From an uncultured Lachnospiraceae bacterium (lineage in GTDB: Bacteria > Bacillota > Clostridia > Lachnospirales > Lachnospiraceae): 37,021 bases of DNA. A model generated the notes under the pieces. That model saw only the letters and a program-made list of their open reading frames with translations, did not search any database and was not told the DNA's origin. Both the position numbers and the translations under genes were made by a program. This document shows positions 28,239 to 35,036 of the stretch, one piece after another; position 1 is the first letter of the stretch; each line of letters opens with the position of its first letter. The stretch covers positions 1 to 37,021 of the forward strand of contig CADAKW010000010.1 in the NCBI GenBank assembly GCA_902788645.1, in the 5' to 3' direction.

Positions 28239-28719
28239 AAGAGATAAAGTGAATTATTATCTGGATCTTGCAGATGTGGTATCAAAGCGGGGAACCTGCC
28301 TGCGAAGACATTACGGTGCTGTTATCGTAAAAAATGATGAGGTGATCTCCACCGGATATGTGGGAGCTCCAAGGGGCCGCAAAAACTGCAGCGATCTGGG
28401 ACGGTGTATCCGACAGGAAATGGAAATACCCCGGGGAGAACGGTACGAGCTATGCCGCAGTGTTCATGCGGAGGCCAATGCCATCATCAGTGCAGAACGG
28501 GAAAAGATGATCGGAAGTACCCTGTATCTGTCCGGCAGGGAGGTGGCGACGGGACGTTATGTGAAAAACTCCAATAGCTGTTCTATGTGTAAAAAAATGA
28601 TCATCAATGCAGGCATTGAAAAAGTTGTGATCCGTGATACGGAGGAGGATTACCGGGAGATCATGGTGCAGGAGTGGATCGATCATGATGATTCCCTGGA
28701 GGGAATCAGGGGATATTAG
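28231..28719 (+). CDS. dCMP deaminase (ComEB-like)
   Basis: This zinc-dependent enzyme converts dCMP to dUMP, feeding dTMP synthesis. The 162 aa contain HAEANA (His79, Glu81) and CSMC (Cys117, Cys120), where the usual Pro of PCxxC is Ser, and a KRGTCLRRHYGAVIV nucleotide-site start. GTG 28231 follows AAAGGAG (28217-28223) by 7 nt; that ribosome site and the start lie inside the end of the GH13-VOC gene, so the two are translationally coupled. It is the last plus-strand gene before the shared terminator. Confidence 0.92.
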   Translation: MARRDKVNYYLDLADVVSKRGTCLRRHYGAVIVKNDEVISTGYVGAPRGRKNCSDLGRCIRQEMEIPRGERYELCRSVHAEANAIISAEREKMIGSTLYLSGREVATGRYVKNSNSCSMCKKMIINAGIEKVVIRDTEEDYREIMVQEWIDHDDSLEGIRGY

Positions 28720-28734
28720 AAAAATATCGTAGAT

Positions 28735-28775
28735 AAAAAACGCATCTTTGTTTAATATATCAAAGATGCGTTTTT
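28735..28775. terminator. Bidirectional terminator between dCMP deaminase and GH27 genes
   Basis: AAAAAACGCATCTTTG (28735-28750) pairs with CAAAGATGCGTTTTT (28761-28775) around a 10-nt AT-rich loop. A-run and T-run on opposite sides make it work in both directions. Confidence 0.9.
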
Positions 28776-28784
28776 CGATTTGTA

Positions 28785-30047
28785 TTAATTTAAATAGAAT
28801 ACAGCAGCCCCATGCTTTTTCAGGGATACGTTGATGGTTTCTGCAACTTCTGAGGTCTGTCCGCTCCAAAGCTCAGTGGAGTGTACCGGATGGTAGATCT
28901 CCAGATCCTGCAATGGGATACGGATGGAGCTGTCCTGCTCGCCGGTGTTGAAAATTACGGCATACTGGCCGCCTTCACTGCTGACGGCGGTCCAAAGGAT
29001 ATGCTCGGTGCCGTCAATGTCCCTCTGCCATACCGGATGGGAATGGCGGGCATTGCGGTGCATTTTCAGGATTTCCTCATTGGTGATCAGTCCCATGGTG
29101 AAATCATCAAACTTGGTCATTTCTCCACCGATGATCAGAGGGGAACGGAAAATGCTCCACAGAGACATCATGGTAATCTGTTCATCCTGTGTGAATTCCG
29201 TGCTGAGAGCAGGATCATAATCCTGCTTGATCGGTCCGATCGGAAGCATGTCCGCATCCGGCCAGCATCCGTTGCCGGCGTGGATACACCATTCTCTGGC
29301 CCGGTCAAACATCTCATAAAGCTGTGGCCAGGAATCCCAGAAATCATCAGTGATACGCCACATATTGGATGTCTGCTTGTAAAGCTCTGCCTTTTCTAAC
29401 AAAGCCGGTCCCGGAGAAAGACTCAGGATCATGTCTCTGCCACAGTCCTGCAGAGACCGGGACAAAAGGATCAATTCCGCTTCCTCATGGGGAAGCTCTC
29501 TGGCGATATCATCACATTTAATAAAATCAACGCCCCAGGAAGCATAAAGGGCAAAAAGGCTGTCATAATATGCTTTGGCTCCCTCTGCCTCCGGATCTAC
29601 GCCGTACATATCGGTATTCCAGTGACAGATACTGTCTGTTTTGGCAATCTGACGGGCGGTCTGTGTGCTTCCAAGGATCGGGGTATTCTGATGGACAGCC
29701 TGGCGTGGAATGCCTCTCATAATATGGATGCCGAATTTCAGCCCCAGAGAGTGGACATATTCTGCCAGAGGCGCAAAGCCTTTGCCGTCTGCCGAAGAAG
29801 GAAAGCGGTTGACTGCCGGGATCAGACGGGAATACTCGTCCATACAAAGCTCTGTAAATGGATGATATTCGTGATTCTCAGCTGTTGGCTCTGACCACTG
29901 GATATCTACGGTGATGTATTCCCAGCCGTATTGTTTCAGATGCTCTGCCATAAAGGCTGCATTCTGGCGGACGATATCCTCCGTGACAGCGGCACCGTAG
30001 CAGTCCCAGCTATTCCAGCCCATAGGCGCGGTTTGTGTTTTATACAT
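28785..30047 (-). CDS. GH27-family glycosidase (alpha-galactosidase-like)
   Basis: The 420-aa cytoplasmic protein (no signal peptide) opens with APMGWNSWDCYGA, the hallmark of GH27 and GH36-type alpha-galactosidases. The nucleophile is probably Asp179 in DFIKCDDI and the acid/base Asp235 in WRITDDFWDSW. The substrate-site motifs differ from classical GH27 enzymes: VDIQW replaces the usual Asp-Asp-Gly/Cys-Trp, and GIHIMRGIPRQAV replaces the usual GIYSDAG stretch. The substrate could therefore be a related sugar such as an arabinopyranoside or modified galactoside rather than alpha-galactose. GGAGG precedes the ATG. It follows yqeY by 19 nt on the same strand. Confidence 0.88.
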   Translation of the reverse strand: MYKTQTAPMGWNSWDCYGAAVTEDIVRQNAAFMAEHLKQYGWEYITVDIQWSEPTAENHEYHPFTELCMDEYSRLIPAVNRFPSSADGKGFAPLAEYVHSLGLKFGIHIMRGIPRQAVHQNTPILGSTQTARQIAKTDSICHWNTDMYGVDPEAEGAKAYYDSLFALYASWGVDFIKCDDIARELPHEEAELILLSRSLQDCGRDMILSLSPGPALLEKAELYKQTSNMWRITDDFWDSWPQLYEMFDRAREWCIHAGNGCWPDADMLPIGPIKQDYDPALSTEFTQDEQITMMSLWSIFRSPLIIGGEMTKFDDFTMGLITNEEILKMHRNARHSHPVWQRDIDGTEHILWTAVSSEGGQYAVIFNTGEQDSSIRIPLQDLEIYHPVHSTELWSGQTSEVAETINVSLKKHGAAVFYLN

Positions 30048-30066
30048 AAATTCCTCCGTGATTCAT

Positions 30067-30504
30067 TTACTGACAAAGACTGGATACTACCTGGTTGATG
30101 ATCTTGCCGTCTGCCTTGCCCTTCAGCTCGCCCATAACGGCCTTCATGATCTGTCCTTTATTTTTGGTAGCGATCACATCTGCAAACTTCTCATTGATAA
30201 TGCTGCGGATCTCTTCTTCAGATAACTGCTTTGGTGCATATTCCTCCATAACAGAAAGAGTGAATGCGTACTCGTCCTTCAGATCAGTACGGTCAGCAGG
30301 ACAGGTGTCGATCTGCTCCTTGACGCTCTTGATCTCCTTTAAGATCGCACGGTCTACCAGCTCCTCAGGAATATCCTCACGGCATCCCTCGTCGATCGCC
30401 AACTTCTTTGCGGCAGATACCAGTACAGAGATTGCCTCCTTACGTTCCTTTTCTCTTGCTTTCATAGCGGCGATCATCGCCTGTTGTAATGTTTTAAATT
30501 CCAT
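30067..30504 (-). CDS. yqeY: YqeY/GatB-related protein
   Basis: The 145-aa helical protein matches the YqeY family: N-terminal QQAMIAAMKAREKERKEAISVL, middle LKEIKSVKEQIDTCP and C-terminal GQIMKAVMGELKGKADGKIINQVV. The C-terminal part corresponds to the tRNA-binding tail of GatB, the amidotransferase subunit. The exact role is not established. GGAGG is 8 nt before the ATG. It is first in a two-gene minus-strand unit with the GH27 gene. Confidence 0.93.
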   Translation of the reverse strand: MEFKTLQQAMIAAMKAREKERKEAISVLVSAAKKLAIDEGCREDIPEELVDRAILKEIKSVKEQIDTCPADRTDLKDEYAFTLSVMEEYAPKQLSEEEIRSIINEKFADVIATKNKGQIMKAVMGELKGKADGKIINQVVSSLCQ

Positions 30505-30538
30505 AATAAAAACCTCCTTAATTAAAACTCTACCTAAG

Positions 30539-30547
30539 AGTATACCA
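30539..30547 (-). promoter_or_regulatory. Extended -10 promoter for yqeY
   Basis: On the minus strand the sequence reads TGGTATACT, an extended -10 element, about 35 nt before the yqeY ATG. A perfect TTGACA also occurs on the minus strand at 30610-30605, but its -10 partner is poor. Confidence 0.45.
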
Positions 30548-30624
30548 TAAAATCGTGGTGTAGATATAAAATTTGTATCTGAATTTTGATTAATTTGGTA
30601 TAGATGTCAAGATTTGGAAAAGAT

Positions 30625-30684
30625 GTTATACTGTATAACAGTGAAAATGATTCATTTATAAAATGAACAAAATTAAACATTTTC
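30625..30684. promoter_or_regulatory. Dyad cluster upstream of the oxidoreductase operon
   Basis: GTTATAC-T-GTATAAC (30625-30639) is a perfect 7-1-7 dyad. TTCATTT-ATA-AAATGAA (30651-30667) is a second, and it is nested within GAAAATG (30643-30649) and CATTTTC (30678-30684). All lie just upstream of the promoter at 30687. They are candidate operators; the LysR protein coded at the end of the operon, or a Fur/PerR-type redox regulator, could bind them. Confidence 0.5.
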
Positions 30685-30686
30685 GC

Positions 30687-30714
30687 TTTACATTTATCGA
30701 CAGCCATATATAAT
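30687..30714 (+). promoter_or_regulatory. Sigma-A-type promoter of the 2-oxoacid oxidoreductase operon
   Basis: TTTACA (30687-30692), 16 nt, TATAAT (30709-30714). The transcript would start near 30721. The leader (about 75 nt) opens with a hairpin, TGTTGCAT/ATGCAGCA (30721-30728 with 30742-30749). Confidence 0.75.
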
Positions 30715-30795
30715 AGTTAATGTTGCATCATTTTTTCAGTAATGCAGCAAACGTGATAAAGTTTATTATTTATGTGGAAAGGTTTGGTTATCAGC

Positions 30796-31401
30796 ATGAA
30801 AAATGGAATTGAGATCAGATGGCATGGCCGTGGCGGTCAGGGAGCAAAGACAGCAGCACTTCTGTTAGCTGATGTTGCATTCAAGACAGGACAGAATGTA
30901 CAGGGATTTCCGGAATATGGTCCGGAGCGAATGGGAGCCCCGATCACGGCATATAACCGTATCAGCTCTGACAAGATCCGTGTTCATTCCAATATATATC
31001 ATCCGGATTATGTAGTAGTGGTAGATGAGACATTACTGGCATCCGTGGATGTTACAGCAGGCCTGAAAAAGACAGGTGCGATCATTATCAATACACCGAA
31101 GTCCAAAGAGGAAGTCATGGACGAGCTGGGAGGCTATGAGGGCAGAGTTTATACTGTAGATGCCAGAAAGATTTCTGTGGAGACACTGGGTAAGAACTTC
31201 CCGAATTCGCCAATGCTTGCCGCTGCTGTTGCAGTCAGCGATATTATGCCACGGGACAAGTTTATCCATGAGATGAGAGCATCTTATGAGCATAAATTTG
31301 CCAAGAAGCCGGAGGTGATCGACGGCAATATGAAGGCACTGGAGCGCGCTTATGATGTGGTGGAGGAAGCCATTGAGGAGTACAATCAGATGTCTGCATA
31401 A
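30796..31401 (+). CDS. porC: 2-oxoacid:ferredoxin oxidoreductase, gamma subunit
   Basis: This is the gamma domain of the four-subunit, thiamine-diphosphate-dependent oxidoreductase that converts a 2-oxoacid (probably pyruvate) and CoA to acyl-CoA, CO2 and reduced ferredoxin. The 201 aa begin IEIRWHGRGGQGAKTAA, the family signature, followed by FPEYGPERMGAP. ATG 30796 is chosen; the frame is open from ATG 30772 (MWKGLVIS extra), but homologs begin here. The ribosome site GGAAAGG is 13 nt before this ATG, unusually far. Substrate choice (pyruvate or branched 2-oxoacids) cannot be read from sequence. Confidence 0.9.
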   Translation: MKNGIEIRWHGRGGQGAKTAALLLADVAFKTGQNVQGFPEYGPERMGAPITAYNRISSDKIRVHSNIYHPDYVVVVDETLLASVDVTAGLKKTGAIIINTPKSKEEVMDELGGYEGRVYTVDARKISVETLGKNFPNSPMLAAAVAVSDIMPRDKFIHEMRASYEHKFAKKPEVIDGNMKALERAYDVVEEAIEEYNQMSA

Positions 31402-31423
31402 TAATATGATACAGGGATCAAGA

Positions 31424-31439
31424 ACGGACAGCGGTCCGT
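31424..31439 (+). other. Hairpin between the gamma and delta genes
   Basis: ACGGAC and GTCCGT pair over 6 bp with loop AGCG, in a 114-nt gap. There is no T-run, so it is more likely an mRNA processing or stability element than a terminator. Confidence 0.4.
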
Positions 31440-31515
31440 GGCATCAGTTGGGGTAAAATAACCTTTATTCCCGGCATCATAATAGCAATGTACAGATATA
31501 GAAACGGAGAAAACA

Positions 31516-31830
31516 ATGAGAACAGATATTACCAAGATTAACGAGAAATCTTCTCATACCGAACTCACCGAAGGGTTGATGGTATTTGCCGGTGGAACAT
31601 CCAAGCTGTTCCAGACAGGAGAGTGGAGAACAAATACACCGGTTTTTCATGAGGATTTATGTAAACAATGTCTTTTATGCGCACCGGTCTGTCCGGATGG
31701 AAGCATTCCGGTAAAGGATAGTAAGCGTGGGGCATTTGATTATGATCACTGTAAGGGCTGCGGAATCTGCGAGAGAGTATGCCCGTTTGGTGCGATCGAG
31801 ATGAAGGAGGGAAATACGAATGGCAATTAA
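31516..31830 (+). CDS. porD: 2-oxoacid:ferredoxin oxidoreductase, delta (ferredoxin-like) subunit
   Basis: The 104-aa protein carries two 4Fe-4S binding motifs: CKQCLLCAPVCPDG and CKGCGICERVCPFG. It passes electrons from the catalytic centre to ferredoxin. GGAG lies before the ATG. Its end overlaps the alpha gene by 11 nt, so translation of the two is coupled. Confidence 0.95.
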   Translation: MRTDITKINEKSSHTELTEGLMVFAGGTSKLFQTGEWRTNTPVFHEDLCKQCLLCAPVCPDGSIPVKDSKRGAFDYDHCKGCGICERVCPFGAIEMKEGNTNGN

Positions 31831-32998
31831 AGAGCGTATGTCAGGAAATGAAGCGGTGGCTTATGCCATTCGTCAGGTGAATCCGGATGTTATGCCGGCA
31901 TTCCCGATCACACCATCGACAGAGATTCCACAGATGGTATCTACATATATTGCAAACGGAGAAATGGATACAGAGTTTATCCCGGTAGAGAGCGAACATT
32001 CTTCCATGAGTGCTGCGATAGGAGCAGAGGCAGCAGGTGCGAGAAGTCTGACCGCCACCTCTTCCGCAGGACTGGCACTGATGTGGGAGGAGCTTTTACT
32101 TGCTGCATCTAATCGTATGCCACTGGCATTGACTCTGGTAAACCGTACGCTTTCCGGACCGATCAATATCAACTGCGATCATTCCGATGGTATGGGAGCA
32201 AGAGATACGGGATGGATCCAGATCTATGCGGAGAACAATCAGGAAGCCTATGATAACTTTATTCAGGCATATCCGATCGCGGAGGATGCCAGAGTACATC
32301 TGCCGATCATGGTTTGTCAGGATGGTTTTATTACCAGTCATGCTGTAGAGAATATTGAGCTTTTAGAGGACGAGCTGGTGAAGGATTTTGTTGGAGAATA
32401 TGAGCCGGAGGAGTATCTTCTGAATCCGGGCAAGCCGATCGCGGTGGGACCATATTCCATTTCCAATTATGCCATGGAAGCCAAAAAGAATCAGGAGATC
32501 GCTTTGGAGAATTCCAAGGAAGTGATCCTGGAGGTGGCAGAGAAGTTTAAAAAGCTTTCCGGCAGAGGTTTTGGTCTTTTTGAGGAATACCGTACGGAGG
32601 ATGCCGATTACATTATGCTTCTGATGGGATCTGCCGCCGGAACTGCAAAGCAGGCAGTGGATGAGATGAGAGAACAGGGCAAAAAGGTCGGTGTCTTAAA
32701 GCTTCGTGTGTTCCGTCCATTCCCTGCAAAGGAGATTGCAGAAGCATTAAAGAACTGCAAGGCAGTAGCGATCCTTGACCGCTGTGAGAGCTACAACGGC
32801 AACGGAGGCCCCCTGGGAAGCGAGGTGACAGCCGGTCTGTTCCGCTATAAGGTGATGATCGAGGCAGTCAATTATATTTATGGTCTGGCAGGACGTGATT
32901 TTACCGTCAGCGATGCCGTTCATGTCTTTGAGGAGCTTGCAGATGCCGTAGAGAACGGCAAAGAGGTTGAGCAGTTCCAGTACATCCGTTTACGGTAA
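31820..32998 (+). CDS. porA: 2-oxoacid:ferredoxin oxidoreductase, alpha subunit
   Basis: The 392-aa subunit forms the pyrimidine-side thiamine diphosphate domain and the transketolase C-terminal-like domain. It has the early GNEAVAYAIRQVNPDVMPAFPITPSTEI, the SEHSSMSAAIGAEAAGARS segment and the C-terminal VGVLKLRVFRPFPAKEIAEAL. AAGGAGGG in the delta gene serves as ribosome site. It must pair with the beta subunit downstream to form the active site. Confidence 0.95.
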   Translation: MAIKERMSGNEAVAYAIRQVNPDVMPAFPITPSTEIPQMVSTYIANGEMDTEFIPVESEHSSMSAAIGAEAAGARSLTATSSAGLALMWEELLLAASNRMPLALTLVNRTLSGPININCDHSDGMGARDTGWIQIYAENNQEAYDNFIQAYPIAEDARVHLPIMVCQDGFITSHAVENIELLEDELVKDFVGEYEPEEYLLNPGKPIAVGPYSISNYAMEAKKNQEIALENSKEVILEVAEKFKKLSGRGFGLFEEYRTEDADYIMLLMGSAAGTAKQAVDEMREQGKKVGVLKLRVFRPFPAKEIAEALKNCKAVAILDRCESYNGNGGPLGSEVTAGLFRYKVMIEAVNYIYGLAGRDFTVSDAVHVFEELADAVENGKEVEQFQYIRLR

Positions 32999-33027
32999 GA
33001 AGAGCCATCAGATTAAGGAGAGAAAAT

Positions 33028-33969
33028 ATGAGCGATTACAGTTTAAAAAATATAATGAATAAGCCGGAACGTCTGGCACCGGGACACCGTATGTGTGCCG
33101 GATGTGGTGCTACCATTGCAGTGCGTGCCGTGCTTCGTGCCCTGCATGAGGATGACCATGCCGTGATCGGTAATGCGACAGGATGTCTGGAGGTTTCCTC
33201 CTTTATGTATCCGTATACCGCATGGGAGGACAGCTATATTCACAATGCCTTCGAGAATGCAGGAGCTACGTTAAGTGGTGTGGAGACAGCTTATAATGCC
33301 CTCAAAAAGAGAGGAAAGCTTCCGGAGGATGAGACCTTTAAGTTTATTACCTTTGGTGGTGACGGTGGTACCTATGATATTGGTTTCCAGTCCCTTTCCG
33401 GAGCAATGGAGCGTGGTCATGATATGGTCTATGTCTGCTATGATAACGGTGCTTACATGAACACCGGTATCCAGCGTTCTTCCGCAACACCAATGTATGC
33501 GGATACCACGACCACACCGGTAGGAAAGCAGTCCGATGGTAAAATGCAGAACCGTAAGGATCTGGCAAGTATTATTGCAGATCATGATGTGGCATATGTG
33601 GGACAGACCACATTTACCTCTGACTTTAAGGATCTGCACAGTAAGGCAAATAAGGCAATCTACACCGAGGGACCTTGCTTCTTAAATATCATGACACCAT
33701 GTCCGAGAGGCTGGAGATATGATACCCCGGATATTATGAAGATCTGTAAGCTGGCGATCGATACCTGCTATTGGCCGATGTTTGAGGTGGATCATGGAAA
33801 GTGGAAGCTGACCTATGAGCCGAAAAAGAAGCTGCCGATCGAGGATTTCCTTCGTCCGCAGGGTAGATTTAAGCACCTGTTTAAGAAAGGCAATGAGGAT
33901 CTGATCGTGCAGTTCCAGGAGGAAGTAGACAGACGCTGGGAAGATCTGTTATATAAATGTGCGAGATAG
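33028..33969 (+). CDS. porB: 2-oxoacid:ferredoxin oxidoreductase, beta subunit
   Basis: The 313-aa subunit binds the pyrophosphate end of thiamine diphosphate and a 4Fe-4S cluster. Seen: RMCAGCGATIAVR, with cluster cysteines, GNATGCLEV, the GDGGTYDIG...DNGAYMNTG thiamine motif, and the later CPRGW cysteine. AAGGAGAG precedes the ATG. It is 29 nt after the alpha gene and 11 nt before the LysR gene. Confidence 0.95.
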   Translation: MSDYSLKNIMNKPERLAPGHRMCAGCGATIAVRAVLRALHEDDHAVIGNATGCLEVSSFMYPYTAWEDSYIHNAFENAGATLSGVETAYNALKKRGKLPEDETFKFITFGGDGGTYDIGFQSLSGAMERGHDMVYVCYDNGAYMNTGIQRSSATPMYADTTTTPVGKQSDGKMQNRKDLASIIADHDVAYVGQTTFTSDFKDLHSKANKAIYTEGPCFLNIMTPCPRGWRYDTPDIMKICKLAIDTCYWPMFEVDHGKWKLTYEPKKKLPIEDFLRPQGRFKHLFKKGNEDLIVQFQEEVDRRWEDLLYKCAR

Positions 33970-33980
33970 AGAGGTAAACA

Positions 33981-34859
33981 ATGACACTTCTGACATATCA
34001 GGTATTTAAGACGGTGGCAGAGCAGGGAAGCTTTCGTAAGGCAGCAGATATTCTTGGGCTGACGCCGTCAGCGATCAGTCATGCTGTTTCTGCCATGGAG
34101 GGAGAGCTTGGTTTTTCTGTGCTGAACCGCAGCAAAAACGGTGTTACCTTGACAAACTACGGAGAACATTTATTGCCTTATGTCAATGCCGTGTTAAACA
34201 GCGATGAGAGTCTGCAGCAGGCAGTTTCCGAGTTTAACGGGTTAAAGCGTGGTAAGGTGAAGCTTGGATGCTTTTCCAGTGTGTGTACCAACTGGCTGCC
34301 GGATATTATGCGTTCTTTCCAGAAAAAATACCCGGACATTGAGATCGAGGTGTTTCAGGGGACATATGATGATGTGGCGTACTGGCTGAAAAACGGCGTG
34401 GTGGATCTGGGCTTTTTGTCCACTTCCAGTGCGAAGGATCTGCCGATTGAGCCATTGTGGAGAGATCCTCTTCTGTGTATAGTTCCAAAAGGGATGAAAA
34501 AGGAGAAGGATACAGACTACATGGATATCGAGGAGATCAGGAATCATCAGTTTGTCACCCAGAGGGAATCCACCGATGCGGATATCCAGAATTTCCTCAA
34601 GGAAAATTCCATCAATATCCAGTCCAATTATCATGTGGTGGATGATCTGTCAACGGTCGCTATGGTGGCAAATGGATTTGGAATCTGTCTGATGCCTCAG
34701 ATGGTTATGCGTGATATTCCTTATGAGGTAGACTGCTATCCGGTACAGCCTTACGCAGAGCGTGTCATCGGACTGGCTACCCTTCATCCGGAGTTTATGG
34801 CACCGGCGGTACGATCCATGTACAATCATATTTTAGAAAATTACAAAGAAGACTTTTAA
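33981..34859 (+). CDS. LysR-family regulator at the end of the oxidoreductase operon
   Basis: The 292-aa protein has an N-terminal helix-turn-helix (VFKTVAEQGSFRKAADILGL, then TPSAISHAVSAMEGELGF) and a LysR effector domain (GKVKLGCFSSVCTNWLPDIM onward). It begins 11 nt after the beta gene behind AGAGAGG, so it is co-transcribed. That suggests it controls this operon or responds to its metabolites, though most LysR genes are divergent from their targets. Its ligand is unknown. A terminator follows. Confidence 0.93.
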   Translation: MTLLTYQVFKTVAEQGSFRKAADILGLTPSAISHAVSAMEGELGFSVLNRSKNGVTLTNYGEHLLPYVNAVLNSDESLQQAVSEFNGLKRGKVKLGCFSSVCTNWLPDIMRSFQKKYPDIEIEVFQGTYDDVAYWLKNGVVDLGFLSTSSAKDLPIEPLWRDPLLCIVPKGMKKEKDTDYMDIEEIRNHQFVTQRESTDADIQNFLKENSINIQSNYHVVDDLSTVAMVANGFGICLMPQMVMRDIPYEVDCYPVQPYAERVIGLATLHPEFMAPAVRSMYNHILENYKEDF

Positions 34860-34925
34860 AATATAAAGGTCAGATATATAAAATAGAAAAATAATAGCTT
34901 TGCCAGGAAAAATTTTCCTTAATAT

Positions 34926-34969
34926 AAAACGGCAGATGTCCCTGTTTTCGGACACCTGCCGTTTTGTTC
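34926..34969. terminator. Bidirectional terminator between LysR and topoisomerase genes
   Basis: AAAACGGCAGATGTCC (34926-34941) pairs with GGACACCTGCCGTTTT (34950-34965), with one mismatch and an 8-nt loop. A-run and T-run flank it. Confidence 0.88.
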
Positions 34970-35036
34970 ATTCATATTTCCTGCCGGAAATGATATACTC
35001 CCATAATATTTCTTATGGTCAATTATTAAGATTTCC

